Shown: positions 38,029-47,694, counted from the first letter of the stretch. The stretch: DNA of 64,000 bases from CAVXTT01 sp963764685 (GCA_963764685.1 CAVXTT010000020.1:1-64000), one strand, 5' to 3'. Numbers and translations are program-made. The notes: a model not told the origin generated them from the sequence alone.

Positions 38029-39498
38029 TTAGTTCCGTACCTCCCAGATAACAATCATCGCCCCACTCGCCAGGTGTTTCCTGTAACGTTCATTTTCCCG
38101 GGGAAATATCAGCCTGTCGCTGCGGGTCATATATTTATAGCTGATAAAGGATTCAGAATAATTCTTGTATGTACCCGAGGCCAGTTCCTTACCGGGGGAT
38201 GGTTCATAAAGTGAATAGTAGGATACGTGATTTGCTGCCAGGTAGAGTTTAAGTCTTTTTTTATTAAGTACCTCCTGGAAATAGAAATCATTAACAACAC
38301 CGTCAAGATTTATTACCGGTCTGCCGCTTAAGAAGGAGAAGTTACCTGCATCCTTCATTGCAAAGACATCAGCGGGACGGGTATTTTCCCTTGCCCATAC
38401 CGCCGCATCAAGGACGACCTGCGTGCCAGCTTCCATCAAGGTTTTTATTCTTCTCCATATTGTTTTTGCTGCCAGAAGCAGCAGTACAGCTAAAGGGATA
38501 ATTCTCAGCAGTCCGGGATAAATCTTTACCGGGCGGAATTCGGATATAACCAGCGCAAGGTATATACCGTAAAAAATAAAATAGTAGTTCTGAGCATTCC
38601 ATTTGATGAACAATGAATAAAAGATGAAGTGGATAAGGACAGCTGCCGAAAAGCCGGCGAGGAGAAGATGATGATAATCCCCCTTCTCTCGTTTTTTAAT
38701 AATGTAGTATAGAGCCACGGGTACGGCAGAAAATACAGAGATCATTCCTGTTACTGTAAATTCCGTATCTATATTAAAGTGGATGTAAGGGAAGCCTGAT
38801 TTAAGCACACTGCTTACCGGCAGCAGATAACCTGTGGACACATAATTTGTAATCAGGCAGGGGAGCACCGGAAGCATTGCACCGGCAAAAAAAAGTGCGG
38901 CCTTGCGCATTTCAGAGTTCAGCAGGAGCAGAACAGGAAGGATGAAAGGAAGGGGAATAAGATCTGTCCTTGCAAGTACAAGTAATCCGCACAGCATACC
39001 TGCAGTGAGCACCTTTCCAGGACTATCAAATGAATTATTATACAGCAGAACGGGCAGCAGGACAATGAGTGCAGATTCCATCCCGTTGACTGCCTGAAGG
39101 TAAACCAGCAGCAGCATTATTCCCAATGATACCAGCGCCTTAACTTCCCCGCGGGATTTTTTAACTGAATAAAACAGCATTACTGCCGAGACAGAAACAA
39201 TCACCAACTGCAGAATAAGGACCAGCCGGTATGCAGTTTCCGGTTCAGGAGGGTATATCAGGTAGAGTGTTATGAGTACATACTCCCAGAGTGGCTGGAA
39301 GCCGTTTGTCTGGTGAATAGTATCGAATGAAAAGCCATAGCCCCGGCTGAAATTTTCAGCAATCCTGAAATAATAGGCAGCGTCGTCCGGCAGCAGATCA
39401 AGGATAAGACGGATTTCCGCTGTCCAAAAGAACACCGCCTGCGTCAGGAAAAGCAGTAAGATTATCCCCGCCGGATAGAATTTCTTAATTGATTCCAT
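38029..39498 (-). CDS. polytopic GT-C-type membrane glycosyltransferase candidate
   Basis: A 489-residue protein with about ten hydrophobic helices. Just after the first TM segment is LLPDDAAYYFRIAENFSRGY followed by GFSFD, TNGFQPLW; an acidic Asp-Asp pair (residues 38-39) in the first extracytoplasmic loop is the hallmark of GT-C enzymes of the ArnT/PMT group, which use polyprenyl-phosphate sugars. The C-terminal soluble part (about 120 residues) carries NLDGVVNDFYFQE. The acceptor is unknown; decoration of surface proteins or glycolipids is inferred. It is transcribed in the same direction as the HTCC gene but 190 bases upstream of it. Confidence 0.75.
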   Translation of the reverse strand: MESIKKFYPAGIILLLFLTQAVFFWTAEIRLILDLLPDDAAYYFRIAENFSRGYGFSFDTIHQTNGFQPLWEYVLITLYLIYPPEPETAYRLVLILQLVIVSVSAVMLFYSVKKSRGEVKALVSLGIMLLLVYLQAVNGMESALIVLLPVLLYNNSFDSPGKVLTAGMLCGLLVLARTDLIPLPFILPVLLLLNSEMRKAALFFAGAMLPVLPCLITNYVSTGYLLPVSSVLKSGFPYIHFNIDTEFTVTGMISVFSAVPVALYYIIKKREKGDYHHLLLAGFSAAVLIHFIFYSLFIKWNAQNYYFIFYGIYLALVISEFRPVKIYPGLLRIIPLAVLLLLAAKTIWRRIKTLMEAGTQVVLDAAVWARENTRPADVFAMKDAGNFSFLSGRPVINLDGVVNDFYFQEVLNKKRLKLYLAANHVSYYSLYEPSPGKELASGTYKNYSESFISYKYMTRSDRLIFPRENERYRKHLASGAMIVIWEVRN

Positions 39499-39724
39499 CA
39501 GAAGATTAAAGTATTGCGTGAAAATTAGTCAGGAATAGGGGAAAAACAATACTTTTAAGAAGCGCAAAGGGCAATGTCTTTCCAGATTCTGCTCTACCTT
39601 CGCCCGCACTCCTACACGCCAGAACTCCCGAAAGCCGGTTACTGAGTAGTCCTGAAAAAGACGTATCGAAGTGTTGGTCACTGGGTAGCCCCGTCCCCGC
39701 TGGACGTATCGAAGTGCAGCATCT

Positions 39725-40033
39725 TCAGAAACCGTGTGTTCGTCCATTGAATGCCGGTCTTAGAATCCCATCGTGGAGCACAACATCTACTGTTTTGAAA
39801 GGTCTGAATTTGTATTCAGTCGGGCTCTTTCCTGATTCAATTATTTTAACAACACCTATAAACCCAACGCTACTATGACCGGAGAGAATTGCCCACTTTG
39901 AATACTGTTTTATCTGATCGTTTATTCCGTTTACAAGCTTCCCCTTTTTCAGATCTTCATATATTTTTTGTTCATTCAAATCATTTTGATTAAGGATTTG
40001 TAATATCGGGAATTGCTCAGCAGACGGATTCAT
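39725..40033 (-). CDS. small hypothetical protein, probably truncated
   Basis: The ATG has GGAG about nine bases upstream. The product of 102 residues has a natural-looking composition (NQNDLNEQKIYEDLKKGKL; YSKWAILSGHSSVGFIG) but no motif I recognise and no signal peptide. Its last 15 residues fall at the edge of repeat-like DNA (a GACGTATCGAAGTG unit present at about 39660 and 39703), so the original 3' end may have been lost. Confidence 0.45.
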   Translation of the reverse strand: MNPSAEQFPILQILNQNDLNEQKIYEDLKKGKLVNGINDQIKQYSKWAILSGHSSVGFIGVVKIIESGKSPTEYKFRPFKTVDVVLHDGILRPAFNGRTHGF

Positions 40034-40425
40034 TTAGATTCTCCATATTTGATGATAACTTAATCAAACAGAAAAATAATTCAAAAAATGCCATCAGTGT
40101 TAATAAAACAGCACAACCCACTGGGGAACATGAAGTACACAAAACCAACTGTACTCATTTACCAGAGAATCAAAACAGGTTATCCTTAGGGCTTTACAAC
40201 AATTGTAAAGAAGCAGTTAAAAAAGCGAAGGAATATTATAAAAATGTGGATGGATGCTACTATTGCTGCAAAGAGTGTCATAGTAGATGAGCCAGTTATG
40301 TAATGAGTGCTATGAGGTTTAACTGAAAACTTTTAAACCTAGAGTTGCACATCTATTAATTATTGAATTATTGTTGACCTGTCCATAAACTGGCTTCTTC
40401 GTAATCAATATCCGGGAAATTGAAT
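40034..40425. other. spacer with a start-less Cys-rich frame
   Basis: On the + strand a frame open from about 39997 to 40289 ends in KEAVKKAKEYYKNVDGCYY followed by CCKECHSR, but it has no start codon and overlaps the opposite small gene. It could be a remnant of a gene with a zinc-ribbon-like end. Nothing else was seen. Confidence 0.3.
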
Positions 40426-40668
40426 TTATTCTTGAGGTAGCTTCGCTTTCTTCCAGATTGCATTTATCAGGAATACTCGGTTCATCGCTCCCGAGAGCAG
40501 GGCTACAAGGCCGAACTTCCTTCTGCCGGCAACAGCCTTTGCTGAATACGAGATCTTTACCTTTTCAGGCTTGGTACTGACGTATGTTATGCCGTTTATT
40601 GTCCTGTAGATAAGGTTTCCGATCTGCCCGCTGAGGTTGCCGAAATGGTTATTATTTAGCTTCGCCAC
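40426..40668 (-). CDS. small DUF6266-like protein
   Basis: AAAGGAG stands eight bases before a GTG start. The 80-residue product (AKLNNNHFGNLSGQIGNLIY, then RTINGITYVSTKPEKV) resembles the N-terminal signature of DUF6266-type proteins, which have a G-x-GN-Y/V-R repeat followed by xPxKV. It stops at KLPQE. One base out of frame, the sequence continues as NKFNFPDIDYEEASLWTGQQ and a stop near 40377-40379, so a frameshift is possible here too. Function unknown. Confidence 0.5.
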   Translation of the reverse strand: MAKLNNNHFGNLSGQIGNLIYRTINGITYVSTKPEKVKISYSAKAVAGRRKFGLVALLSGAMNRVFLINAIWKKAKLPQE

Positions 40669-41961
40669 GGTTGTCTCCTTTCTTTTTAGTTGAGTGACCG
40701 CCTTATATATATACTCCGGAAAAAATATTATGACGACGAAATTGGTTCGATGGTACGATGGTACGATGGTGTGAAAGAATCAAAACCAGGAATTAAGAAT
40801 TTGTCCTAATTTCTATGTGTACTATGTTTTTTTGCTATGTGCCTTATGTGGTAAAATTTCCTAAGAATCTAACAACATCGAAAAACCAAGACCGGATTGG
40901 GTTTAGTATGAGATTTTAAAAGATGTGAGACGCAGTTAAAAAATGAAAAGTGGGACTAATAAACCAATACTTAACCTGTCTGCATTTTTTGCGGCGCTGT
41001 GAATGTAAGATCAGTGCGATAAATAAACTTGTAGTATTATCCGGGAGGCAAAAAACAGAAAGGCTATCATTCGGGGCGGTCTTAGTGCCGTCCCGAATAT
41101 TTTAATAAGGTTAAATAATCCAATAAATATTTTTTCATAATACCCCCTACTTCGGAACGGTGAGTACATCGTTCCGGAGGTTATTTAGTTCTCATCTGTT
41201 TTCATTAATCATCATTTGGTATCTTTCTCTCTCCCTTGCAGCCCTGGGCAGATTGAAGAACGGCATTGCAACGATGCTAATGATTAAGTTCAGAGTACGT
41301 TTTAGTGTAGTCCCCCTCCCTTGAAAATCATTAAAGATCTGTTCAGTAAATCGCAGAGTTAAACTCCAGCTTTGGAATTACAATGCTTAATCTAGAGCAG
41401 AAAGTTATGGAAGTAGTCTCAATTTCAAAACCGGGAAATGAAATCTTCGGTTTTAAAGGAAAGTGAGGTTAATATGACACTATTCTTTCTTCAGATTTAA
41501 CCCCAGAGTATCTTCTAAATACTGCTTCTTATTAATTAGAATTCCGGTAGCATAATTATCATTTTGGAGCCTGGTTTACAGCAGCAGCTTTAAGAAGCTC
41601 ACCACTGTCTTGAAATTCTATTTCCAACTCTTCGCCAGTGTTACCTATGAAAGGCGGGGTGGGTGCCAGATTCACCTGCATCACTGCTTTTAGGTTAGAT
41701 AGTATGCTGAAATCTCTTCCTTGCCCTTGGCAAACATTATTTGCTATTGATCAAATATTATCCGATGTTATCTAATGAAAACTTTATTCTAGTCATCGAG
41801 ACAATCCCATCTCCCTTTGAATGAATACGGTTCTCCGGAATCTTGTGATCACTTAATAATCCCATAAGGAGTTATCCTGTGGAAAATAAGGGTTGGGCAC
41901 TTTGGTAATCATACCGGAACCATTCGAACCGCCTCCAAAAACTTTAACTTAAGAGGGTAAA
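40669..41961. other. long spacer with a partial repeat and two hairpins
   Basis: No convincing gene. A degenerate hairpin-repeat copy lies at about 40809-40853. Two near-perfect inverted repeats follow: TTCGGGGCGG / CCGTCCCGAA (about 41072-41099) followed by TATTTTAAT, and CTTCGGAACG / CGTTCCGGAG (about 41151-41180). The last 700 bases show nothing clear. The start of the next gene has GAGGGT before its ATG. Confidence 0.45.
41072..41109. terminator. hairpin, possible terminator
   Basis: The TTCGGGGCGG and CCGTCCCGAA arms (one G-T pair) enclose an eight-base loop and are followed by TATTTTAAT. No gene ends nearby, so its role is open. Confidence 0.35.
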
Positions 41962-44427
41962 ATGAAAATTTCTAAAATTGTACTTCTCACTCTTGTCTTC
42001 CCTTTTTTAATTTCAATATCATTCGCACAAGTTCAGCAGGACTGGCTTGCCAGGACCGACAGTGTTACTGCAGAAAACATTGTGATTGATAGAACGGGTA
42101 ATGTATATGTTTCAGGAACTATATTCCGCGGAACGAGTGGATTTAATATCTGTCTCCTTAAATACAATTCTAATGGCACTCAATTGTGGCAAAAAGAGTT
42201 TAACGGTATAGGAGATGAGGCCGATGGTGCCCTGGCAATGGCTCTGGATACCAGCGGGAATATTTTTGTTACCGGCTACAGTTTTCGCGGCCCTACATTA
42301 TTGAATTATGAAATTGTAACTATAAAATATACTCCTGACGGTGACTCTCTTTGGGTGCGTCGCTACAACTCACCAAATGCAAGAGATGATCGTGGGTTTG
42401 CTATTGCGATTGACAGTTCAGGTAATGCTTACGTGGGAGGTTATATTAATAATATTTCTTTAAGTAATGTTTACGGGCAGGACTATATTACTATTAAATA
42501 CAGCCCTGAAGGTGTTCAACTTTGGGCTTCAATTCTTGATCTTAACGAGGCTTGTATAAAAGCTATGGTGACAGACACCCATGGAAATGTATATGTCACG
42601 GGTCTTGGGGTTGGGACAACTTCTACAACGATGGATTATATCACTGTTAAATATAACGCCAATGGAAATATTGTCTGGGAGAGTCGTATGAACGGTCCTG
42701 AGGTTGACGAAGGAAAAGACATTGCATTGGATGACAGCGGCTATGTTTATGTTACCGGAAGCAGTCAGGCAGGCGGGTGGTATGATTTTATAACAGTAAA
42801 ATATGATACAATTGGTGAGTCTGTCTGGATAAAAAGATTTGATGGTCCGGTAAATGAAGACGATAAGGCTGTAGGACTTGTGGTAGATAAAGAACAGAAT
42901 GTTTATGTGACAGGTGAAGTAAGTGTTGTTCAGGGATTATCCTATCTCAGAGATTTTGCCACTGTCAAATATAACAAGGATGGAGGTACAAGCTGGGTTA
43001 AATATTACAATGGTCCTGGTAATTCGGTTGATATACCCGAGGACATCACTATTGATACAACCGGCAACATTTACATAACAGGAGGCAGTATTGGTACCGG
43101 TTTTAGCGGTTATCCTGATTATGCTACTATCAGGTATAATCCTAATGGTGATTTAACCTGGTTACAGCGTTATAATGCTGCAGAGCAGGAAGATAAACCT
43201 CAGGCAATTTCAGTAGACTTATCCGGCAATGTTTACATATCCGGAAATAGTATGGATAGTTCTTATGTGGATGGTAGTGTTACTATCAAATATTCCCAAT
43301 CAATAGCACCGGCAACTTTTCCATTATCTGTATTTGTCTCCAATGGATGGAACCTGGTCTCTATACCCGGGTTACATCCTGTGAACCAGAATACGGGTAC
43401 CTGGTGGGCAGGGAAAGATCCCAATGCAGGAGTATTCAAATTCCTGGGCGGCTATGAGGCAATAATATCTGCCGTACCGGGTACAGGTTATTGGATGAAA
43501 CATGTTGGTGCAAACACTTATAACACCGGAGATGAATGGCCGGCATCAGGCATAATTACGGTAGATCATGATCCGATACCAGGTGCAGCAGGATGGAATC
43601 TGTTTGGAGCTTATGAAGAATCTGTATCAACATCAGGTATAACTACAACACCCCCGGGACTTCAGACAGGTTCAGTTTTTCAATACTCTGTTGGTACGTA
43701 TCAAATAGCTGCTACACTTGATCCGGGTATAGGATATTGGGTTAAGCTGTCAGGTCCGGGGCTTATCAATATACCTACAGGAGCAGATGATCCAATCCGG
43801 TCTAAAGTACTTTCAACTGATAATCTCGGTAAGATCACCATAACCGATAATGCACGGCAGAGTTATTCACTTTACGCAGCAGATAGTAAAGTAGATTTAA
43901 GTCAATTTGATCTTCCTCCTTATCCACCCCGGGGAATTTTCGATATCCGTTACTCAAGCCAGAGGTATGCAGAAAATATCAGCACACCTCAGTCAGTAGA
44001 TATGATGGGTGTACAATATCCTGTAAAAATAAAAGCTGAAGGAATAGGCATCATACTTTCAGATGAAACAGGCAAAGAGATTGCCAGACTGAAAGCCGGA
44101 GAAGAAATAACCCTGGACGGCATAGTTGGAAAACTTATGGTATCAGGAAATATTATTCCTTCAGTTTACTCACTCGAGCAGAATTATCCAAACCCGTTCA
44201 ACCCAGGTACTACTATTCAGTTCTCAATTCCTGAAGATGTTCAGAATGTAAAACTGATAGTCTACAATGCACTGGGAGAGAAGGCAGCCGAACTTGTTAA
44301 TACAGGACTGACGGCAGGAACCTATAAGTACAAATGGGATACCGGCAGTGTTGCTTCCGGTATGTATATCTACCAGGTAGTGACTGAGAAGTTTGTATCA
44401 ACAAAGAAAATGATTCTCTTGAAATAA
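41962..44427 (+). CDS. SBBP-propeller T9SS protein with GYW module
   Basis: A signal peptide (MKISKIVLLTLVFPFLISISFAQ) is followed by seven to eight SBBP beta-propeller repeats (GNVYVSGT, GNIFVTGYS, ITIKYSPEGVQLWA, GYVYVTGSS ...) over residues about 30-440. Residues about 450-740 are the GYW module (GWNLVSIPG; WWAGKDP; GYWMKHVGA; GIGYWVKLSG; IFDIRYSSQRYAE; DETGKEIARL) shared with the genes ending at 24961 and 27266. The sorting domain is EQNYPNPFNPGTTIQFSIP ending in TKKMILLK. The module is thus found behind three different N-terminal domains. Confidence 0.88.
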   Translation: MKISKIVLLTLVFPFLISISFAQVQQDWLARTDSVTAENIVIDRTGNVYVSGTIFRGTSGFNICLLKYNSNGTQLWQKEFNGIGDEADGALAMALDTSGNIFVTGYSFRGPTLLNYEIVTIKYTPDGDSLWVRRYNSPNARDDRGFAIAIDSSGNAYVGGYINNISLSNVYGQDYITIKYSPEGVQLWASILDLNEACIKAMVTDTHGNVYVTGLGVGTTSTTMDYITVKYNANGNIVWESRMNGPEVDEGKDIALDDSGYVYVTGSSQAGGWYDFITVKYDTIGESVWIKRFDGPVNEDDKAVGLVVDKEQNVYVTGEVSVVQGLSYLRDFATVKYNKDGGTSWVKYYNGPGNSVDIPEDITIDTTGNIYITGGSIGTGFSGYPDYATIRYNPNGDLTWLQRYNAAEQEDKPQAISVDLSGNVYISGNSMDSSYVDGSVTIKYSQSIAPATFPLSVFVSNGWNLVSIPGLHPVNQNTGTWWAGKDPNAGVFKFLGGYEAIISAVPGTGYWMKHVGANTYNTGDEWPASGIITVDHDPIPGAAGWNLFGAYEESVSTSGITTTPPGLQTGSVFQYSVGTYQIAATLDPGIGYWVKLSGPGLINIPTGADDPIRSKVLSTDNLGKITITDNARQSYSLYAADSKVDLSQFDLPPYPPRGIFDIRYSSQRYAENISTPQSVDMMGVQYPVKIKAEGIGIILSDETGKEIARLKAGEEITLDGIVGKLMVSGNIIPSVYSLEQNYPNPFNPGTTIQFSIPEDVQNVKLIVYNALGEKAAELVNTGLTAGTYKYKWDTGSVASGMYIYQVVTEKFVSTKKMILLK

Positions 44428-44908
44428 TTTGAACTTTCCCTAGTAGGGACGGTCCCGCTGATTGAAATTTCAAGAAAGATGGATAATGTCAGATCGTTTC
44501 ATTATTTCCCCATAAACTTTTGGGGCGGTTCTTTTTCAGTACCTTCCCGGAGAACTTTGAAATGGAGTAAATATTCTGAGACTTAACACTAACCTTAAAT
44601 CAATTGTATTTTACGAATAAATTCATCCCCAGTAAGTAATCAGGTTCGATAAACTACTTACGTATTTTGCTATTTTCTTCAACTATTCTCTTTCCCAGCA
44701 TAAAAAGCTAATAGAAGACACATTGATAAAACATATACTTAACAACGGTTTATTTAGCTGCAGTATCCGGAGAGTCCGTCCTCCTCTTCATCCGAGCCTG
44801 CAGTAAAATATATTTTATTGCTGATAGCTTCGCGGTGTTTGAGTAGCTAATGCTTGATATTTTAAAAAATCTAACTTATTATTTATATATTTTTCAGGGG
44901 GCAGGTTA
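44428..44908. other. spacer upstream of the pectin cluster
   Basis: No gene and no hairpin-repeat copy. A short TCCCTA/TAGGGA palindrome with adjacent CGGTCCCG lies near 44437. The promoter of the pectin genes probably sits here, but I cannot pick out convincing -35/-10 boxes. Confidence 0.35.
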
Positions 44909-45406
44909 ATGAAGAAAGGAAAGAATATGATTTTTATAGTGCAAAAAAGATTTTCCGGGTCAAGCGGTTTTATTAAGGTATATATATTTGTTTTATTAAT
45001 ATTATTCTCAACAGCCATGTTTTCACAAGAAAGTGATAGTTCAGCATATCATAAAAAACAATGGACAATTGAGGAGTGCGTAAATGAATTTAATATAAAT
45101 GATACTGTTGGAACCAATACCGGATATCAGTACTGGTTTTTCAACAAGGATTTTATTGATGGAAGAACTTTAAAGATGAGTGTAGTCGCTCCTCATTCTG
45201 CCACGCATCCGCCCCATAAACATTCTGAGGATGAATTCTTTTTTGTTTTAGAAGGCAAAGCTGAGTTTTATCTTGATGGAAAAACTATGGAAGGGGATAA
45301 GTATTCTGCTTTTTATTGTCCGCGAAACATTGAACATGGTATTAGAAATACCGGTGATACGGAATTGAAGTATTTGGTGATTAAGAAGTATGAAAATAGC
45401 AAATGA
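44909..45406 (+). CDS. exported cupin-domain protein
   Basis: Two starts are possible: ATG 44909 (GGGGGCAGG upstream) or ATG 44927 (AAAGGA six bases upstream). Either gives a signal segment (VYIFVLLILFSTAMFSQ). The C-terminal 90 residues are a cupin with HPPHKHSEDEFFFVLEGKAE and CPRNIEHGIRN, providing the usual His-His-Glu-His metal set. As the first gene of the pectin cluster, a role on unsaturated uronates like the cytoplasmic cupin KdgF is conceivable, but this protein is exported and longer than KdgF. Exact function unknown. Confidence 0.75.
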   Translation: MKKGKNMIFIVQKRFSGSSGFIKVYIFVLLILFSTAMFSQESDSSAYHKKQWTIEECVNEFNINDTVGTNTGYQYWFFNKDFIDGRTLKMSVVAPHSATHPPHKHSEDEFFFVLEGKAEFYLDGKTMEGDKYSAFYCPRNIEHGIRNTGDTELKYLVIKKYENSK

Positions 45407-45442
45407 CGGATTGTTGACATACCCTTTCAGATATATATTAAT

Positions 45443-46630
45443 ATGAAACAAAGCCTGACCAGGATTAATATTTATTTAACAATTTACGTGGTTTCCTCCT
45501 TATTCTTCATCAATTGCTCAGCCCAAAATAATACGATAATGAATCAAACTTCAATTATCGACACCACTGAGTTTCTAAATAGTGCAAATCATTGGTATTA
45601 CATAAAAGACACCGATAAAGTAATTGAACCCGTAGAAAATCAAAAAAAATACTCCTCTATAGAATTTGAAAAAATTGCTGATAATATTTTACTATTTCAA
45701 AAAAGTAATGGAGGCTGGCCTAAGAATTATGATATGCAGGCGATACTTACAAGCAAGCAGGAAACTGCTGTAGTTAGATCAAAAAATATTCTTAATACCT
45801 GCTTTGATAATGCCGGTACATATTCGCATCTGAATTATCTTGCTAAAGCATTTAATCTTTCTAAAAATGAAAAATATAAATCCGCATTTAATGAAGGAAT
45901 TAAATTTATCTTATCAGCGCAGTATGATAATGGCGGCTGGCCGCAATTTTATCCGGACACAAGTGGTTATCGGAAATATATCACTTTTAATGATGGCGCA
46001 ATGATGGGAGTAATGAAACTGCTGCAGCGCATAGTAAATAATGAAAGTGATTATTCAATTGTCGGTTCAGAACTCTATGATAAAGTTGTAAAATCATTTG
46101 AAAAGGGAATTGACTGCATATTAAATACTCAGTTAAAAGAATCAGATACACTTTTAGCATGGTGCCAGCAATACAACAGCATTACGCTTAAACCGGAATC
46201 TGCCAGAACATATGAGCCGGCTGCGATTTGCAATGGTGAAAGTGCTGAGATAGTTGAATTTCTTATGTCTTTGCAAGATACTGGTGAACGAATTATTAAA
46301 GCAATTAAATCTGCAGTAAGATGGTTTGAAAAATCAAAAATTACCGGTATCAGGGTTGAGAGAATTTCTGCTCCACATGCTGAATATCAATATCGGGATA
46401 CAGATTTTGATGAAATTGTTGTAGCAGATCCAAATGCAAAACCAATATGGGCCAGATATTATAGTCTCGAAACTCACATCCCGATATTTTGTAATAGAGA
46501 TGGAGAAATTGTTTACTCATTATCAGAAGTTGAGAGAGAACGAAGAATCGGTTATGCCTGGTATGTTTACGATCCGCAGAATATATTGGATAAATATAAT
46601 ATTTGGTTGGCCAGGTTTCATGAAAACTAA
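45443..46630 (+). CDS. pelA: pectate lyase, PL10 family
   Basis: A signal peptide of lipoprotein type (SSLFFINC) precedes a 340-residue (alpha/alpha)3-barrel catalytic domain. Family-typical segments are SNGGWPKNYDM, DNAGTYSHLNYLAKAF, YDNGGWPQFYPD, YITFNDGAMMGVM and WCQQYN, then KPESARTYEPAAICNGES and VERISAPHAEYQYRDTDFD. PL10 enzymes cleave polygalacturonate by Ca-dependent beta-elimination, leaving a 4,5-unsaturated end, the substrate of the GH105-type gene downstream. It follows the cupin gene after 36 bases and overlaps the esterase start by 11. Confidence 0.9.
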   Translation: MKQSLTRINIYLTIYVVSSLFFINCSAQNNTIMNQTSIIDTTEFLNSANHWYYIKDTDKVIEPVENQKKYSSIEFEKIADNILLFQKSNGGWPKNYDMQAILTSKQETAVVRSKNILNTCFDNAGTYSHLNYLAKAFNLSKNEKYKSAFNEGIKFILSAQYDNGGWPQFYPDTSGYRKYITFNDGAMMGVMKLLQRIVNNESDYSIVGSELYDKVVKSFEKGIDCILNTQLKESDTLLAWCQQYNSITLKPESARTYEPAAICNGESAEIVEFLMSLQDTGERIIKAIKSAVRWFEKSKITGIRVERISAPHAEYQYRDTDFDEIVVADPNAKPIWARYYSLETHIPIFCNRDGEIVYSLSEVERERRIGYAWYVYDPQNILDKYNIWLARFHEN

Positions 46631-47588
46631 ATTTTTTGCAGCATTTGTTTTTATTCAGTTTGTAGTTTACTCCCAATCATATATGTCGGCCGAAGGTATA
46701 ACAAAAGATTCTTCTTATACAGTTTATGGTTCTTTTCAAAAAGAGCTGATAAAATTTCCATTTATAAAAATCGCAGAGAAAAATATAAATGGGAATGTAA
46801 GAGAAGAACATAATTTAGTATATAAAACTATTGGAAACAGAAATCTTAAACTTGACATATTCATTCCTGACGAGAATGAAAAACAGATCCCGATTGTGAT
46901 TTTTATTCACGGAGGCGGGTGGCGATCCGGAGATAAATCATTTCAACATCCCTTAGCAAATGAAATTGCTTCTAAAGGATTTTTATGTGCAGCAGTAGAA
47001 TACCGCTTATCCCCGGAAGCGGGATATCCGGCAGCAGTGCAGGATATAAAAAGTGCAATTAAGTGGTTGAAAAAGAATTCAGCAGTTTATAATGCAGATT
47101 CATCAAAAGTTACTTTATTAGGTTGTTCATCCGGGGGACACTTAGCAGCATTGTGCGGTGTTACAAATAATTTACCAATATTTGAACCTCATGATTTCTT
47201 AACGGATATTTCATCAAAAGTAAATGCAGTTATAGATATAGACGGCATTCTTGATTTCACTCATCCGGCAGAAAGTGAAAAGGATACTTCTGATTTATAT
47301 CCGTCAGTCGGAAAACTCTGGCTTGGTGCATCTTTTGAAGAAAATCCAAAACTATGGATTGAAGCTTCACCAATAAATTATATAAATGAAAGCAGCCCGG
47401 AGTTCTTATTTATCAATAGTTCAATTGAAAGATTTCATGCAGGCAGAGATTCGGCCGTTGTTTTATTTGAACAATACCGGATTAATTATAAAATTGAAAC
47501 CTTACCTGATACACCCCATACATTTTGGTTGTTTGATCCCTGGTTTGAGTCCACTGTAAATATTATCATTGATTTTCTAAAAAAATAG
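46620..47588 (+). CDS. exported alpha/beta-hydrolase esterase
   Basis: The start at 46620 gives a signal peptide (KTKFFAAFVFIQFVVYSQ) and an 11-base overlap with the lyase gene; the longer frame from 46434 is a shadow of the lyase. FIHGGGW (residues 96-101) forms the oxyanion hole, GCSSG (168-172) holds the nucleophile Ser170, and DTPHTFWLF has the likely catalytic His300. It is of the HSL/BD-FAE-like type. In this cluster, deacetylation or demethylation of pectin or its oligomers is the likely role, but the substrate is inferred from context only. Confidence 0.82.
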   Translation: MKTKFFAAFVFIQFVVYSQSYMSAEGITKDSSYTVYGSFQKELIKFPFIKIAEKNINGNVREEHNLVYKTIGNRNLKLDIFIPDENEKQIPIVIFIHGGGWRSGDKSFQHPLANEIASKGFLCAAVEYRLSPEAGYPAAVQDIKSAIKWLKKNSAVYNADSSKVTLLGCSSGGHLAALCGVTNNLPIFEPHDFLTDISSKVNAVIDIDGILDFTHPAESEKDTSDLYPSVGKLWLGASFEENPKLWIEASPINYINESSPEFLFINSSIERFHAGRDSAVVLFEQYRINYKIETLPDTPHTFWLFDPWFESTVNIIIDFLKK

Positions 47589-47649
47589 TTTGATTTCGAG
47601 CTATTTTCATAGAAAATTGAAAATAATTTAATCTATTCCAAAATATTTC

Positions 47650-47655
47650 TTGACA
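47650..47655 (+). promoter_or_regulatory. possible -35 box
   Basis: TTGACA followed by a very A/T-rich stretch; no clear -10 box at 17 bases. It lies about 40 bases before the palindrome and 150 before the receptor start. Confidence 0.3.
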
Positions 47656-47694
47656 ATTATAAAATTTTTAATTTTTTTTTGGTTGAGGTTTTTC

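Noticed and set aside
44909..45406. Naming the cupin kdgF
   Set aside because: It has a signal peptide and is longer than KdgF; context alone is not enough.
46434..46619. Longer N-terminus for the esterase
   Set aside because: This part is out of frame with, and overlaps, conserved lyase sequence; the signal peptide begins at 46620.
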